A DNA stretch of 64,000 bases from assembly GCA_023238725.1 (NCBI GenBank), contig CM041534.1, positions 5,282,449 through 5,346,448 on the forward strand. Reading direction: 5' to 3'. The stretch comes from Scortum barcoo (taxonomy: Eukaryota; Chordata; Actinopteri; Centrarchiformes; Terapontidae). The notes under the pieces were generated by a model that was not told the DNA's origin, searched no databases, and saw only the letters and a list, made by a program, of their open reading frames with translations. Positions 1 to 12,564 of this stretch are shown here, piece after piece; within the stretch, counting starts at the first letter, position 1; every line of letters begins with the position of its first letter. A program made the position numbers and the translations under genes.

Positions 1-1894
1 TTTAGTCATTTGCCAGAGGCTAAAAGACAGTAGCAAAAGTAAGGAAGGCACACTTTCTGTCAGGGACATACCTTCTCTTTTCTACAGAGGACACGGCACT
101 GAGGATTCAGAATCTCTGTTTACAATGAACCCTAGCCAACGATAGTAAAAGGAAAAAAATGCACGCAAAACTCGAGTACAGTCTGGGTTTGACTGTGATT
201 GAATTGAGAGGCCTTCTCTGTTTCTGCCAAGAATCTGCAGAAAAACAGAAATGTTTTGTCTGCAGGCCCAGAGAGCGTCCAGGTTAGGAGGAGGAGGAGA
301 GTGCGAGGCGTGGAGCTGAGGTAGATGAACTGCCGCTGGGGTTTTATGTACCTTACCCTCACGACCAAGGTCTCCCTCAGCGCGGAGCAGCAGCGAAGTA
401 TTGCCTGCTTGTGGTATCGGCTGGCCCGTAAATCACAGACAGACTGTCCCTGCTGAAGAGATTTATCTAGCGGCTACCAGAATATACCAGCAGACCTACC
501 TTGCCAGGCAGCACAAGTACAAATTTAAAAGCTTCCCTATGATATGACAGCGCAGCGGTGATGACAGGCCGCGCTCTGTTCTGGGCTCCCCTGCTGTACC
601 TTTCATCCCGCAGAATACAGAGGGAGAGTGGAAGACTGCTGGAAGGCCTTTTAAGTAGGAAGTCGTGCGCCATGATGTTGCCGCTGCGGTGGAGGGACGG
701 CTTGTGTTTTGTTGTCTGAGGCAGATCGAGTTTGGCTCAACACACTCCACACACTCTTCCCCTTCTGTAATTATGCGCCAAATATATTTTAATGAGGAAT
801 GAGGTCTGAATAAACGTCATTTGTGCAAAGCTATGTCGCTCTCATTTTGTTCTTTGAGCCTTTGGCGCACATTCTGGATGTTGCTCTATCTAAATAATTT
901 TTTTTTTTCTTTTTCACTGGCACCCAGACAGAACTTCGGTAGGTGAACGCTGTGGAGTTCATTCATCGGACTCTGGACTGTGCTGATGTCCAAAGACAGC
1001 CGGGCTCTTCCTACTGAGATGGCACAGCTCTGTGAAAATGAAAGCTCTCCAGTGGCAGACAAGCAGCAGCAGCCACGGATCAACTTTACTTTGTTAGTGT
1101 CTGTGTGTGTGTACTATATACACACTGTTACCAAATAGGACAAGTGATTTATGTGTATATACTATAGAGACTTTTATGAGTGTATATATGGAAGTGTTGA
1201 GTGTTTCGGGGTAGCGGTGTTGAGCGTGTGCCGCTGTCGGATCAGGCAGATGTTATCACACAACCCTCTGCATCCAGAATTTAAGACTTCTGTCACTGAA
1301 GATAAGCACTATTATTTACAATAATAGGTCGGACTGTTGGAGGATCCTCAGACCCTGCCATCAGTTTGCATGGAGAGAAATGGTGTACACATATTTACAT
1401 TGACCTAAACCGCTTGGTATGGGACGTTCAGTTTGTTCTGTTACAGGTTTTGGTTAAGTTCATCAGATAATAACAGTCTTCATAGTCTAATAGTGCCTAA
1501 TTACAGTTTTCAGTTTGACGCAGGAGGAGCACACAGGAAATTTTGGCGTCGTGTCAGTTGAGTGTCACCCAAACACGATCAGTCAGGTCAGCCCGGCCTG
1601 TTTAGTCAGAATTATCTATGTGTTCCATAAAAAAAGGCAACATTACAGTAACGTTGAGAAAAAAGTATAATACAATTTCAAGTTGTTTATTATCGTTTTA
1701 GTGGCCTTTGACAAACACTGTTTCCCACAAGTCCAAGAAGTAGTCATGACCTGATGACGTGATGATCTGCCGCACCACGAGGCAGGCGGGACAGGGCGGG
1801 CGGACAGGCAGCTGCACGGTCGGAAAATGTTATTAGAAGAGTGGGTGGATACTGTGTCATGGATAAGGAGGAAACCGAGAGTTACAATGGGGTA

Positions 1895-2005
1895 GTAGAG
1901 CAGAGGTGGAGATTAGAGAAGAGGGCTCGTGACCAGAGGAGTGGTGGTTCGATCCCCGGGCTGGCGGGATCAATCTGGGTGGGTGAAATAGCAGCACTAC
2001 GTGTT
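1895..2005 (+). repeat. tRNA-derived SINE fragment
   Basis: GGTTCGATCCC at 1946-1956 is a perfect RNA polymerase III B box, preceded by a tRNA-like stretch (tagagcagaggtggagatta, then gggctcgtgaccagagga) and followed by cgggctggcgggatcaatct and gggtgaaatagcagcac, which resemble the body of fish tRNA-derived SINEs. The A box is degenerate, so it is a SINE copy rather than a tRNA gene. Confidence 0.55.
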
Positions 2006-3357
2006 GTCAACTTATCAGACTGTACTGCACTGATGTACACTATATTACACAGTCTGCCTAGTTTTTTGATTGCTAACAAATCAGCAATCATTTAACTGTG
2101 TCGAAACCACAGAGGTGTCCACTTCTAATGGACAGTGTTGTAGCAGCCCTTTGTTTATCTTAGAATATGGACTGTAAACCTTAGGAATACATTTCACTTT
2201 CTCAGACAACTAGATGGAAAACCCCCAATGAGGGATGTATGAGGTTACAAACACCAGTGGAACAGCAGCTAGACAGGAAGAGATATCATACATACATACA
2301 TATCATACAGATATCAACAGCCTTAGACAAACATTAGTGGATCAGACATGCTAACTTATTGTATGACAGCATCACCCTTTGCTACACATTTTAGACAATA
2401 CTCAGAATATGCATAATGCATATGTTAATTATTTTTCATATATTGAAGTGTGTATTTAAAATGTAATTTCTATAATTAAATTTGAGTAACACTGATCTTT
2501 ATTTTCAAATTCCCCTTTATTTTAGTCAACTTATCATATGTAGATAATTATGTCATTGTCAGTGTTTTAAAACAAGTATAATAGTCGATGAGAGTTTAGG
2601 ATTTTCAAAATAAATGAAAATAAACCACGATATGTATGGAGCCTCGGTTTTGCATGTCTCTTTGATGTACCACTTGTACATTTACACAATCCCTCTCTCT
2701 CACATACACACACACACACTCAGGTTGTAAGAGCGGGTGGTGTTCCAAAGGGCAGCAGTGTTTACCTGCCCACTTGAGTGGATTCCTCAGCCGGCTGGCT
2801 CAGACGCTGAGGTGGAGGCTCCGGTGCCTGCGTGTCTACTGTCTACAGCGGAGACATTCTTAGCCTGATATCACTGCCGCACGCTCAACAAAGATGTTGA
2901 AAGGCCATATTGAAGCAGGGCTAGGAGTGGAAGGGTGGCTGGGTGGGTGGGGGAGCAGAAAAGGGAGGGAGGGTTTGAGTTGGAGGAGATAGATGGACTC
3001 GGGTCATAAAATTCACTATCGTCAGCGGGGCCGGAAGCCTTGAAGTGTCGTGCATGCGGAGGGGGAGCAGGTGTGACTTTCTGTATATGTTTGTGTGTGT
3101 GTGTGGGGACGTGCTGTATGTGACTGCGCAGGCATGTGCGTGGGTGCATGTGTGTGCTCATGTGTTGAAGTGAGTGCATCTGTGTTTGAGTAATAAATAG
3201 AGTGTAAGTTCCGGCCTGGCGGACATTGAGCCGGGCTGAAAACGCACGCAAACTGTACATGCTGTGTTTCTCTCTGAGGCCGCGTTCATGTCGCCGCCCA
3301 GACAAACCGGACACTGCTTAAAATCACGCTTTCTTGATTAATCGCACAGCAGTAGTT

Positions 3358-3409
3358 CATGCGTGTGCGTACGTGTGCACGTACGTGCGTGCGTGCGTGC
3401 GTGCGTGTG
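3358..3409. repeat. 52-base alternating purine-pyrimidine tract, CG-rich
   Basis: Every step from 3358 to 3409 alternates purine and pyrimidine, mixing GTGC, GTAC and GTGT units with many CpG steps. It includes the near palindrome CGTACGTG-TG-CACGTACG. Such tracts are classic left-handed DNA formers. Confidence 0.8.
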
Positions 3410-6400
3410 ATAGGGAGTTGAAGCGACTTCAAAGCGGCGTGGCAGCATTCTCTCAGGCCGGCCTGTTTACACTGCTCAGTGGAGTCTGCATTCCTCTGTC
3501 TCATTTTTCCATGGCATTCCATGAGGAGCTCCCTGCTCCTGGCTGCGTGCCCACGCCTCAGCAACGTTTACCCCAACACCCCCCCACCACCACCCCTCTC
3601 CATATAGAACATACTTACTTCTGTACACAAAACTGTGCACTCCATTTGGCCATTAAAATGAGACAGGACCCAGCTGGGGCCGGAGCAGCATCCACCTGAA
3701 GGGCACCGTCTGAGAAGAGGAGGGAAAAAGAGGAGGTGATGGGGGGTGGGAGGGGGGATTGCACCACAGGAGGGCAGGAGACTCGTCCTTCCCCCTCCCT
3801 TCCTCCTTCCCATCGTTCCCTCTCTCAGGTGGATATCCGGGCGCACAAAATGTCAGCCTCACCGGTGTCAGGACAGAAACATCTGCGCCGGTTGGTCTTG
3901 AAAAGCTCTCAGCACATTCCCTGACCGTAAATCAGCGCCCGCCTCGGAGGCAGAGTGAAATATAGCCGCAAAAAAGAAAACAATTATGCTGCCAATTACA
4001 AGGTGTGTTGCAAGCAGTCAGCGGCCACATCAGAGAGGCCCTCTGCTGATGTTTGTGTCACTATTTACTGGTGGGGTTGCTAAGGATGCAGCGTGTGTGT
4101 GCGCCTGGCCAAAATGGTCGCATAAACATTTGCAAAGAGCAAAAATAACACGCACAAGCCCTTTATTTAGTTGTTGTGTTTACTTGCTCTTTGCCTTTAT
4201 GACTGCATCTCTCCGACATCGGCCACAGGTGATTATGGGATTCCCTGTGGGGTGGAGTGGAGGGATGGTGGCAGACAGTGACATCTGCGGAGAAAATATG
4301 TCACTGTTTTTTTCTTTTTTCCTCTCCACGGTATCCTCCCCTGGATTAAATTAGAGATCTTCCATGACTGAGGAGTAGGTAATGACAGCTGCACAGTAAA
4401 AACAATCATCGTTTATGGAGTTTTTAGTCTGAAACTCTTCTCACCGGGGAGACCTTTCTAAGAATCTATTTTCTAGACCCACCTTTGTTTTATGGCTGAC
4501 TTTTTCTTTCCAGGACAAATGAGATTTAAGGCTGAACACGCAACTACACGACTTGTTAGTATGGAAAAGGCTTCGCTGCGCGTAATAAGCGCACAGATGT
4601 TAAAGGGATCAGCTGCGAGGAGAGAGGAAGTCAGTGGGTTAAGTCATTTTTGTCTGTCACTTGTTTTGAGCAGATGGGAGGATGGGGAAGCCTCTGAGGG
4701 TGTTTCAGGGAAATGATTTATGGCGCAAGGTCTAACCCCTGATAACTTAACATCACTCTGCTGTTTATGATTAAATCACATTTTAATTGTGCTGAGCAGC
4801 CAACAGGTGGACCACACCTGCTGCCAACTCGCGGAGGAGATGGAAAACAGTGTGATCCATCAAACAGAGACACATGCCTGAACTTATATTTCAGTCATCA
4901 CACAACATTTATATAATGTGCCTCCATAGGAATCCATTTAAGAAGCAGCACTTTGCATTTCAAAATAACACTTTCAGTATATTGTACTTGTTTTTAATGA
5001 GTAAGCATTGTCAGCAAACATGTGTGAATAAGTCAATAATGCTTTGTCACCAACAGTGTAAGACTATATATACAAATACAACACATTTATATTTACGCTC
5101 CTCATTCATGTTTTCATTTTAGATGGCAGTCATATAGTTAAACTTGCACATCAGAGGTTTCAAGCTGTTCCGCTCCTCGTGAACAAAGAAAAGCTCATTG
5201 GCTGCATGTGTCACTGTACAGTGGCATTCAGTTTCAGCCCACGGGGGCTTTCAGGGGTTTGAGCTTTATGAGGCTGACTGGAAGAACAGTTGGAAAGAGG
5301 AAGAGGGAAGAGGGAAAATGGCTGTCTCATATGCCATAATAAAGTTTGACCCCTCTTTAAGAACAGCATATCGCCGCAGAAGAGACATGTTGATGGGTGG
5401 GTTCACGAGGGGGGACGTGGGATTGCATTTCCAAATGAAAGAGGGATGTTAAAAACACCCCCAGCAGCCCACTGTTTTTATTTTATGTGCAAGTGAGTAA
5501 AAAAGGCACCTGTCTCTCGTTAAAGAAGAAGCACACTGCAACCCCCCTTGTTGTCATCGTCCTTAGTTTATGTGTAGAGTGTGACTTTGTATGGCTTACG
5601 CAGTAGTTTTATTTTGAATTATTTTAAATCTTTTATCTTCACTGAAGGCCGTGCACCAGTGACCAGCTACAGCATCAGTGTTTCCAAGCAGCCTTGGCTC
5701 ATTAGGGTTGGTCTTATATGATCTTAGCCACACTTGTAGTGTGGATGTCAGCCGTTTGGTCACTCCACCTCTTCACCTCTCAGCAACTATTTGATGGATT
5801 TCCTGGACTCATGACTTTGGTGATTGAGTTTACCTCACGGGCCTCCATGAGCTTCACAATTGTGGTTCTCAGTGAAATGTGTTTACCCTGTGTCTCTTTC
5901 TCCTCCATATTCACTCATAAGATGTGATAAAATCGTCTTTATTTGTTGCTATCAACTACTCAGATAACTAGCAAGGCCACAAACAAACAACTTGCTCACA
6001 TTAGGTGTTGGATGGCCTTTTGACCAATGGTAACGTTGCTCGAATGTGTGAGTTTATGGAGCGTTAAATTACTGATGTAATGCTCTTTTAAGAGTTCAAA
6101 TGAGTGCTCTGATTCAGAGTCTCTGAAATAGATTGAAAATGTATCAGTCATAAGCCCAAAAACACACAAGTCAAGTGAAACTGGTGACTTCAAAAGAGTC
6201 CTTACACTACATATTTGCTCCGCAAACAGATTGTGTTCCTGTTTCTTTGCCTCAAACGGACTCTCTGTGTCTCTCCGAGTTCTCTTGAGTTCCCTTCTGT
6301 GAACACCCTTCCTTATTCTCTGGTCTAATGTCTTTCCACATAGCTGACCTTTAAGTTCCCAACCGGGAGTGACTGACACCTTGAAAAGTGTGGGTTTTCT

Positions 6401-6813
6401 GTCTGACTGACGTTGTGGAACCTGAGAGAGCCAGAGAGCTGTCCTGCAGGCCAGGGACGGGCCGGAGGAAGCCTGGAGAACGTGTGGATGTGGCCCCCGT
6501 GTCTGCAGGGAAGAAGGATCAGTGCAATACTAACAAACCGCTGGGTTACCAAGCCGCTGACTTGTTATGACAGGGAAGTGCTGTGTTTATGTTTAACTCA
6601 GAGCTTTGAAATGTATAGTGTAGCGCTGGCCTGAGGCTGATGGAGTGGCCCTGCTTGTCGGTTGGTGTGTGTACATGTGAGAGCGCGTGACCGCAGAACG
6701 TGGGCAGGAAAGGTGGATAGGACACAGGGCTCCATCTTGAATCGGTCTCCATGGTGATCGCAGTGCAACTAACACACTTTGTGAGCGGCTCAAAGTGCCT
6801 CGTCACCACACAA

Positions 6814-6832
6814 ACACACACACACACACACA
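6814..6832. repeat. (CA)n microsatellite
   Basis: A run of CA dinucleotides inside presumed rnf43 intron 1. Confidence 0.85.
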
Positions 6833-7217
6833 CTCACACAGAAGGAGAGGGGTCATTCTGCTATGATTTTTCTGTGGCTGCTACAATAATAATAAAAACT
6901 AAAAAATGCCACTGCCTAATGTGCTTTGTGACACTTCATCAGTGTTTACTGTATCAGGATAATACAGCCACAAAGTTCACCTTATTGTCTTTTAAATGTC
7001 ATATTCAGCTTTTGTTTATGTAAACTTTGCAAAAAAGGTACATTTGAAATCTATAGGTGCTCATCATCACCTTAATGGTTAGTGTGCACTGTCTGTGTGT
7101 GTGTTGTCACTTTGGGCTTCAGCCTTCAGATTAAGGTCAGCGGTACTTGTGGGTCTGAGCTGTAAAATCCAGTATATTCAATTAGTTTCCCAATGCCTGG
7201 ATGAGAATCCGACACAC

Positions 7218-7226
7218 AGATCAAAG
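7218..7226 (+). promoter_or_regulatory. Optimal TCF/LEF motif (presumed rnf43 intron 1)
   Basis: AGATCAAAG matches the optimal TCF/LEF core. Role inferred only from Rnf43 being a known Wnt target. Confidence 0.25.
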
Positions 7227-9094
7227 CGTAGGTGTGCCTTAGTGCGCAAAGTTCATCCCAGTTGAACTCCTGCGCCGCGCGTTATGATGAAACCCTCATA
7301 CATGTAGGAGAAACAAGGGAGGTAGCTGGTGAGGAAGAAAGATCAGTGAAAAATTGAGCAAGTGTGAGTTGCACTATATCACAACGTGGCTCCTTTATGT
7401 TGCAGCAGAAACACCGAACATCTATTCCCTCATCTGACACTCCACCAGTACTCTGTTTAAGAACAACATTCAAACTCAACTCCTCAGCTACCTTTCTTTG
7501 CCTCTCTTTCTTCTCTCTTGTCTAATCCCTTTTTATAGAACAGAGAGACAGACTGACGGGCTGGAGTCGGGGGAAGCACTCCTACTTAAAGAAAGCGCCC
7601 GGGTAAATTTGGGGTTGGTGGTAATTATTTGGGCCTCATTATGGGATCACGTTTCCCCAAGTCATTCTCTGTGGTAACCGTTACTGGATATGGGGCTGAC
7701 ACTGTCAATAAAGCGGAGGGGAAAGATGACACGCCTTTTGTTTTGACAGCACCAAAGCAGTAATGCCTCCTGTTCGTTTGCATTTGCAAAGAGAGGAGAA
7801 GCGAGGGCCTCAGAGCCCACTTTTCCATATGCCGAGACAGAGAAAGACCCTCCGCTCCTCCTCTCCCCTGGCACCGGGCAACCCAGCGTCGCTCTCGTAT
7901 CGGCCCCTCATGTAAATCTACTTAGCTGTAGGGTCATGAGATACGGCGCTGTTTGATGGAGGAGCGTGTATCTGTGTCATCTATGGCACTGAGAGCGGGG
8001 CTGCAGTGTGTGTGTGCGCAGGCCAGCGCCGCCGGATTATTGGTCCAAGGACGGATATGACATTTGAGAGAAAGCTCAGCGCCTTGGCTTTCAGCGCCCC
8101 CGGAGTCACCGCTGAGATTTAGACACACTCACTCCTGCACCCGGCGCTGACTTACTCACTCGCCTGCATGACCACAACGGGACTTTTTGAAGCAGCAGAT
8201 CAGCAGACACACGTTCATACACACATATGTTCACATGCAAGCACTTGCTCGGGCGCCTCTAGCAACGATACATAGCTGCGCTCTCATTCATTAACCCCAG
8301 GCTCTCACACATTTGCCCAGGTGGCGCGACGTAAAACGAGGGGTCAGCCTGGTCAGTTGCCTCAAGCTCCTTCATCCATTAACACACACACACACACAGG
8401 GCCAAATCCTAGCCATGATACACAGTTAATATTACCAGGCAACCAGATTCAGATCTGTTTCGACTGTTACACGCGGCCTCGTTGTTTCTTTTGGCTTGTT
8501 TTCCGGCGCTTAAAACAAACACTTGCCCTCATTATAAAATCTCCTGCCAAGCTGAGAGAGAACGCTTTGATTTACACCCTCTGAGACAGATATAGAACCT
8601 GATTAAAATTTATTCATGTTCATTAATTCATCTTTTGTCGTGAGGCTGAATCCTTTTTTTTCTCTAACCTCTGTGTGAGAGAGAATCAGCCGAAACGTAC
8701 TTTGTTATACTGAATTTCACATTACTGAATAAAGGAGTCTAACAACACGGGACAAGTATTATTCCAATAAAATGCTGGATGTCACTGGAATCCATGACGT
8801 AAAATATGGAAGTCATTCTGTTAACTTTGGCAACCAAAGGCTGAAGCCTGGTCTCAATTTCTAAACTTAACTGCTACACCCTGACTTCTCCCTCACTTTG
8901 CAGACCAGCATGGAAGATTTTGACCACGTATATGAGTGTGTGTGCTGTGAGTGTGTGTGTGCTCAGAACAGGTGAGTTTAACAGTGGAGTTTGAAGAGAA
9001 TGACAAAGAGATTTCATTTGATTTAGAGCCTAGATGGAGGCTGAGTCACTTGCTGAAGAAGTGGGTCAGTCAAAACCCAGGCAAAAGATAGTAT

Positions 9095-9095
<1 letters not shown>

Positions 9096-9124
<29 letters not shown>
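9096..9124. repeat. (CA)14 microsatellite
   Basis: 29 bases of uninterrupted CA repeat in presumed rnf43 intron 1. Confidence 0.9.
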
Positions 9125-9126
<2 letters not shown>

Positions 9127-12100
9127 AGCCTCTGTGCCTGCAAGCTTGCATGTGGCAGGGCTGATTGAATTCTTCCCTGATATGCACTAACCTGGCAGGC
9201 TTTCCAGGCCTCGGGGCAGAACCCCATTGAAGAAGTCTTGATTTATACTGCCTGATGGAATAATTGCACAATGATACATTTCTTTCATGTCATACTAAAC
9301 CAATCTGCTTCATTTTGATAATTTTACATATAGCATTTCATCCAGTAGTTCTCGAGGAGCCCTGCGACCTGAGCAGCTGGTAATTGAGTGGTGGAGCTCG
9401 TTGAGAGGTGCAAGCTCTTTTTGCCTCCCCCCTCTAACGCACACTGACATAACTGCCTGGGCCTGGTTCCCTGCTGGCAGCAGATGAACTAGAAAAGCGC
9501 TCTTGCTGATTATTGGCAGATGAAAAAAGAAGATCCGCAGGGCTAAGTGAGGGGAAAAAAAATATTATTGACTTCTCACCACAGCTACTATTTATTCTCC
9601 CCTTTTTCTGTCCATGTATTTGTTTTTGAGGCCGTTAGATTCCTGCCTCTGAATATTTTTGGGGTAGTCTTTGAGCTGGAAAGGAATGCCTTTAATCGTA
9701 GCTACAAAGGAACCGAGGGACATGTCCCCGTCAGTTTTGCAACAGATCTAGACAGATGAGGAGGAGGAGACGGAACGGAGGAGTGAGCATTGTTAACAGT
9801 CTGTGGGGAGCTGTTTGCGTGCCCTGTGGTTTCTAGTCCCTGTGAAATGGAGACTCAGTGATTTGGTTTCCCAGGCCCCTTTTTCTCTGGGCCGTACAGA
9901 AACCAAATGACGATGTTTTAGTCTGTCCTGGTTGCCATTTATAGTGCAGCGGTAGCATGTTTCTGAGTGGTCGATGGCACCAATGGTGGCACATGGAGAG
10001 TGTTCACAGCCATCTGATTGTAAGTGGTGTGGGCATATCTAAAATAGAAGATATTGCTTAGTGTTGTCAACGATGCAAAACATAGACGCTGTGACCATCG
10101 AGGTGGTTGCCCTCAGAGCCTCAGAGGAAACTAAAACCAGCCTCTCCTTCTGAGCCTGTTTGGCTCGGCTTTGGGATTATTATCTGCTTTATTATGTGTG
10201 ATTGCACAGCCCCGTGCATCAACATGTTTAATATCATGACAAGATCCCAACATGACCGAGGGAGGCTAAAGACTCAGATTGGCGCTGCGATTTCACGGGA
10301 AACTCTGAGTCCTCCCGCTGCGTGTAGCTCCTTTTCAACGTTTCCCACAAACCTATAGCAAAAAAGAGCAGAGTTCATGGCATCAGTGAAGTAGTGTCAT
10401 TAAAGGATTTTATTTTATTTTATTTCTTTTTTTTCTTTCTGAAGGGCCAAGTTCAACTGTAGGCCTCTAATTTGGGCCTAGTAAATGTGGACTGGTAGAG
10501 GCATCTGGCAGCGCAGCATGCAGGCCAGGCCAGGGGTTCATGCTGTCTTACTGCCTCTCCTTAACAGGGGCTGCCAGTCAGGACTCAAGCGAGGGAATTT
10601 CACCTTCAACTAGAAAGAGGTGTTTGGCAATTTGTCTTCTATACTCACAGAGGTTCCCAACCTGCATCCCCACTGCCCGAATAGATGAGCTCAAGTGCTC
10701 CTTCACTGCCACCACCTGTCATGTTACAGATGCTTTCATTTAATTGGATTTTAAACAGGATGTTATTTAATACTATAACTAACTTTATTACAGTGGATAT
10801 TGTTACAGTATTGTTTTTATACCATTCCAACCATTTATCAATGACTTCTAGCAAACTGCTTTCATCACTGGTATTGTTGTTTCTTATGGCAACACCCATG
10901 TTAGATATCATATTTATTATACCTACATTTTCTTTTATCTCCATCTCCACCCTGGTCCCCCAAGTCTGCTTCCTGTCTCCTCTCCCGACTCTCTCTCTCC
11001 TTCTGACAGACATGCACCAGCCCTTTGCAGCACATTACGTCAATTCCCCTGGACCGGGGTGCCAGCTGTTGATGTCACCCTTGGGTCTTTTTAATTTAGG
11101 GATTTCCGCTGGGTGATGTGAGGGGGAGCCCCATGACCTCAGCCCACAGCCACATGAAGAGGCCCACCGGCGCAGAACCAGGCCGGGACGGGCCTGTATC
11201 GGACAGGGCAGGGTGGGGCCGCTTAGCAGGGGTGTGGGTGGGTGAGCACAGGGACATTAGCACTGCAGGGTGATCTGTGAGCTGTGACAAGGAATCGATG
11301 GAGGAGCACCGTGTTGGTGCCCTCATTGTCATCTGAGCAAATTAGTGATGTGTGGGGTTGTTTTCGGAGCATTTTGCTCTCTCCCGTTCTGCCGTGCAAG
11401 TCCTCGTACCCGTGACAGCATGTCTGTGACTTGCAAACACTGCTGCTATCCCTTGAGCTCTTAAATGCAGCCTTTCAGCAGCTACGAATTTCCTTCCTTT
11501 CAGAGGGGATCAAATGTTCCTACCAAAGAATATCTCTCGTTCTTTCAGTCCTCAAGGCTTTGAGTGGGAGTGAACATCGCCGTCCATGTAATTGATTTTG
11601 TAGGGTGCCAAAGTTTTTCCTCTTGATATCAACTGGGTTCAGTTTATAAAGGAAACGCCTTAATCAAACACATAAAAGCTTCCATCAAGAGCAACTGTCT
11701 TTCCCTAATGGTGTGAAAAGCAGCTTTAGTGCCTCTGTCCAGACTGTCTCTTTCAAAGCTTGTCTCAAACATTTGTTGTCTTATTCTTGGTTCTGGTCCA
11801 GTCCTTGACATCCTTCAGGTCACACACTGTAGAACTATGATCTGTTTTTGATATATGTGGATAAATGTCTGCACAGACAGATGGCAGTGTTACCTGCATT
11901 TTTAATTTGTATTTGTTGTGTTTTTCCCCCATACCTACTGTTTACACTACTGTTCAAAAAGTTCTGTTTCCCTCCAATCATAAAGTTAAGCCTAAAAATT
12001 GCAATCATTTAAATGTAATACTTAAATAAATGTGCAGAAAGGAAGTCTTCAACACATATTGTAGTTTATTATTCTAATTCAAGTTATTTCACTCTATGCA

Positions 12101-12450
12101 TGTGTCTAATACTTATCACTGTATGTGTGATTGATATTTACACTGCACAGTGAAGCACCGATGTGTCACACCAGGTTTAAATTGTTCAGTTTGTAAGCTG
12201 TTCTCCATCTTAATGTAAAAAAAAAAGTTTAAAAGATTTAAAAGAACAGCAAAGTTCTTGCACTTCTCATGAGGGCTGCATACCTAAAACCCCAGAGCAG
12301 TGGGCAATTGCAAAAAATGTATTCCTCTCTATACATCCCAACTAGAAGAAAGATCCCACCAGAAACTGCTGCATTGTTTTAAATTTCAGATTTTTTACAA
12401 GTGATTTCTTTCCTCTGATGAGATAATAACCTCTTCTTTTTTTTCTGCAG

Positions 12451-12564
12451 TATCACCCTCTGTCTCTGTGCAACACAAGCGAGGATGAACGACAAGAGAG
12501 TGACTTCATCACCATTGTCAAACTGGAGCACAGGGTACCCCGCTGTCTGCCGCTGCTCGAAAAG
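12451..12564 (+). CDS. rnf43: rnf43 exon 2 (protease-associated domain)
   Basis: A 114-base exon of 38 codons, phase 0 at both ends, with a strong polypyrimidine acceptor ending ttttctgcag and the donor AAAAG|GTACAG. The translation contains LCNTSEDE and FITIVKLE, which match the Rnf43 ectodomain (human has a similar LYLCNASDDD and FISIVKLE). It is numbered exon 2 because the signal peptide and first part of the domain must lie in an upstream exon not found here. It is too short to appear as a long open frame and was found by motif. Confidence 0.88.

Larger units (their letters stand above)
1..12450 (+). other. Presumed 3' part of rnf43 intron 1 (non-coding)
   Basis: No exon of a recognisable protein was found in this stretch. 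It precedes an rnf43 exon that starts in phase 0, and the missing part of the protein (signal peptide and start of the protease-associated domain) must be encoded further upstream, so the region is read as intron. It holds a tRNA-derived SINE fragment near 1.9 kb, a long alternating purine-pyrimidine tract at 3358, CA/GT microsatellites, an optimal TCF/LEF motif at 7218 and an exon-like segment at 8904. That the whole stretch is one intron is inference; an unrecognised small gene or alternative first exon cannot be excluded. Confidence 0.6.

Noticed and set aside
1..12450. Search for rnf43 exon 1 (signal peptide and start of ectodomain)
   Set aside because: No ATG frame with a signal peptide and the expected ectodomain motifs was seen; the exon is probably upstream of the window.
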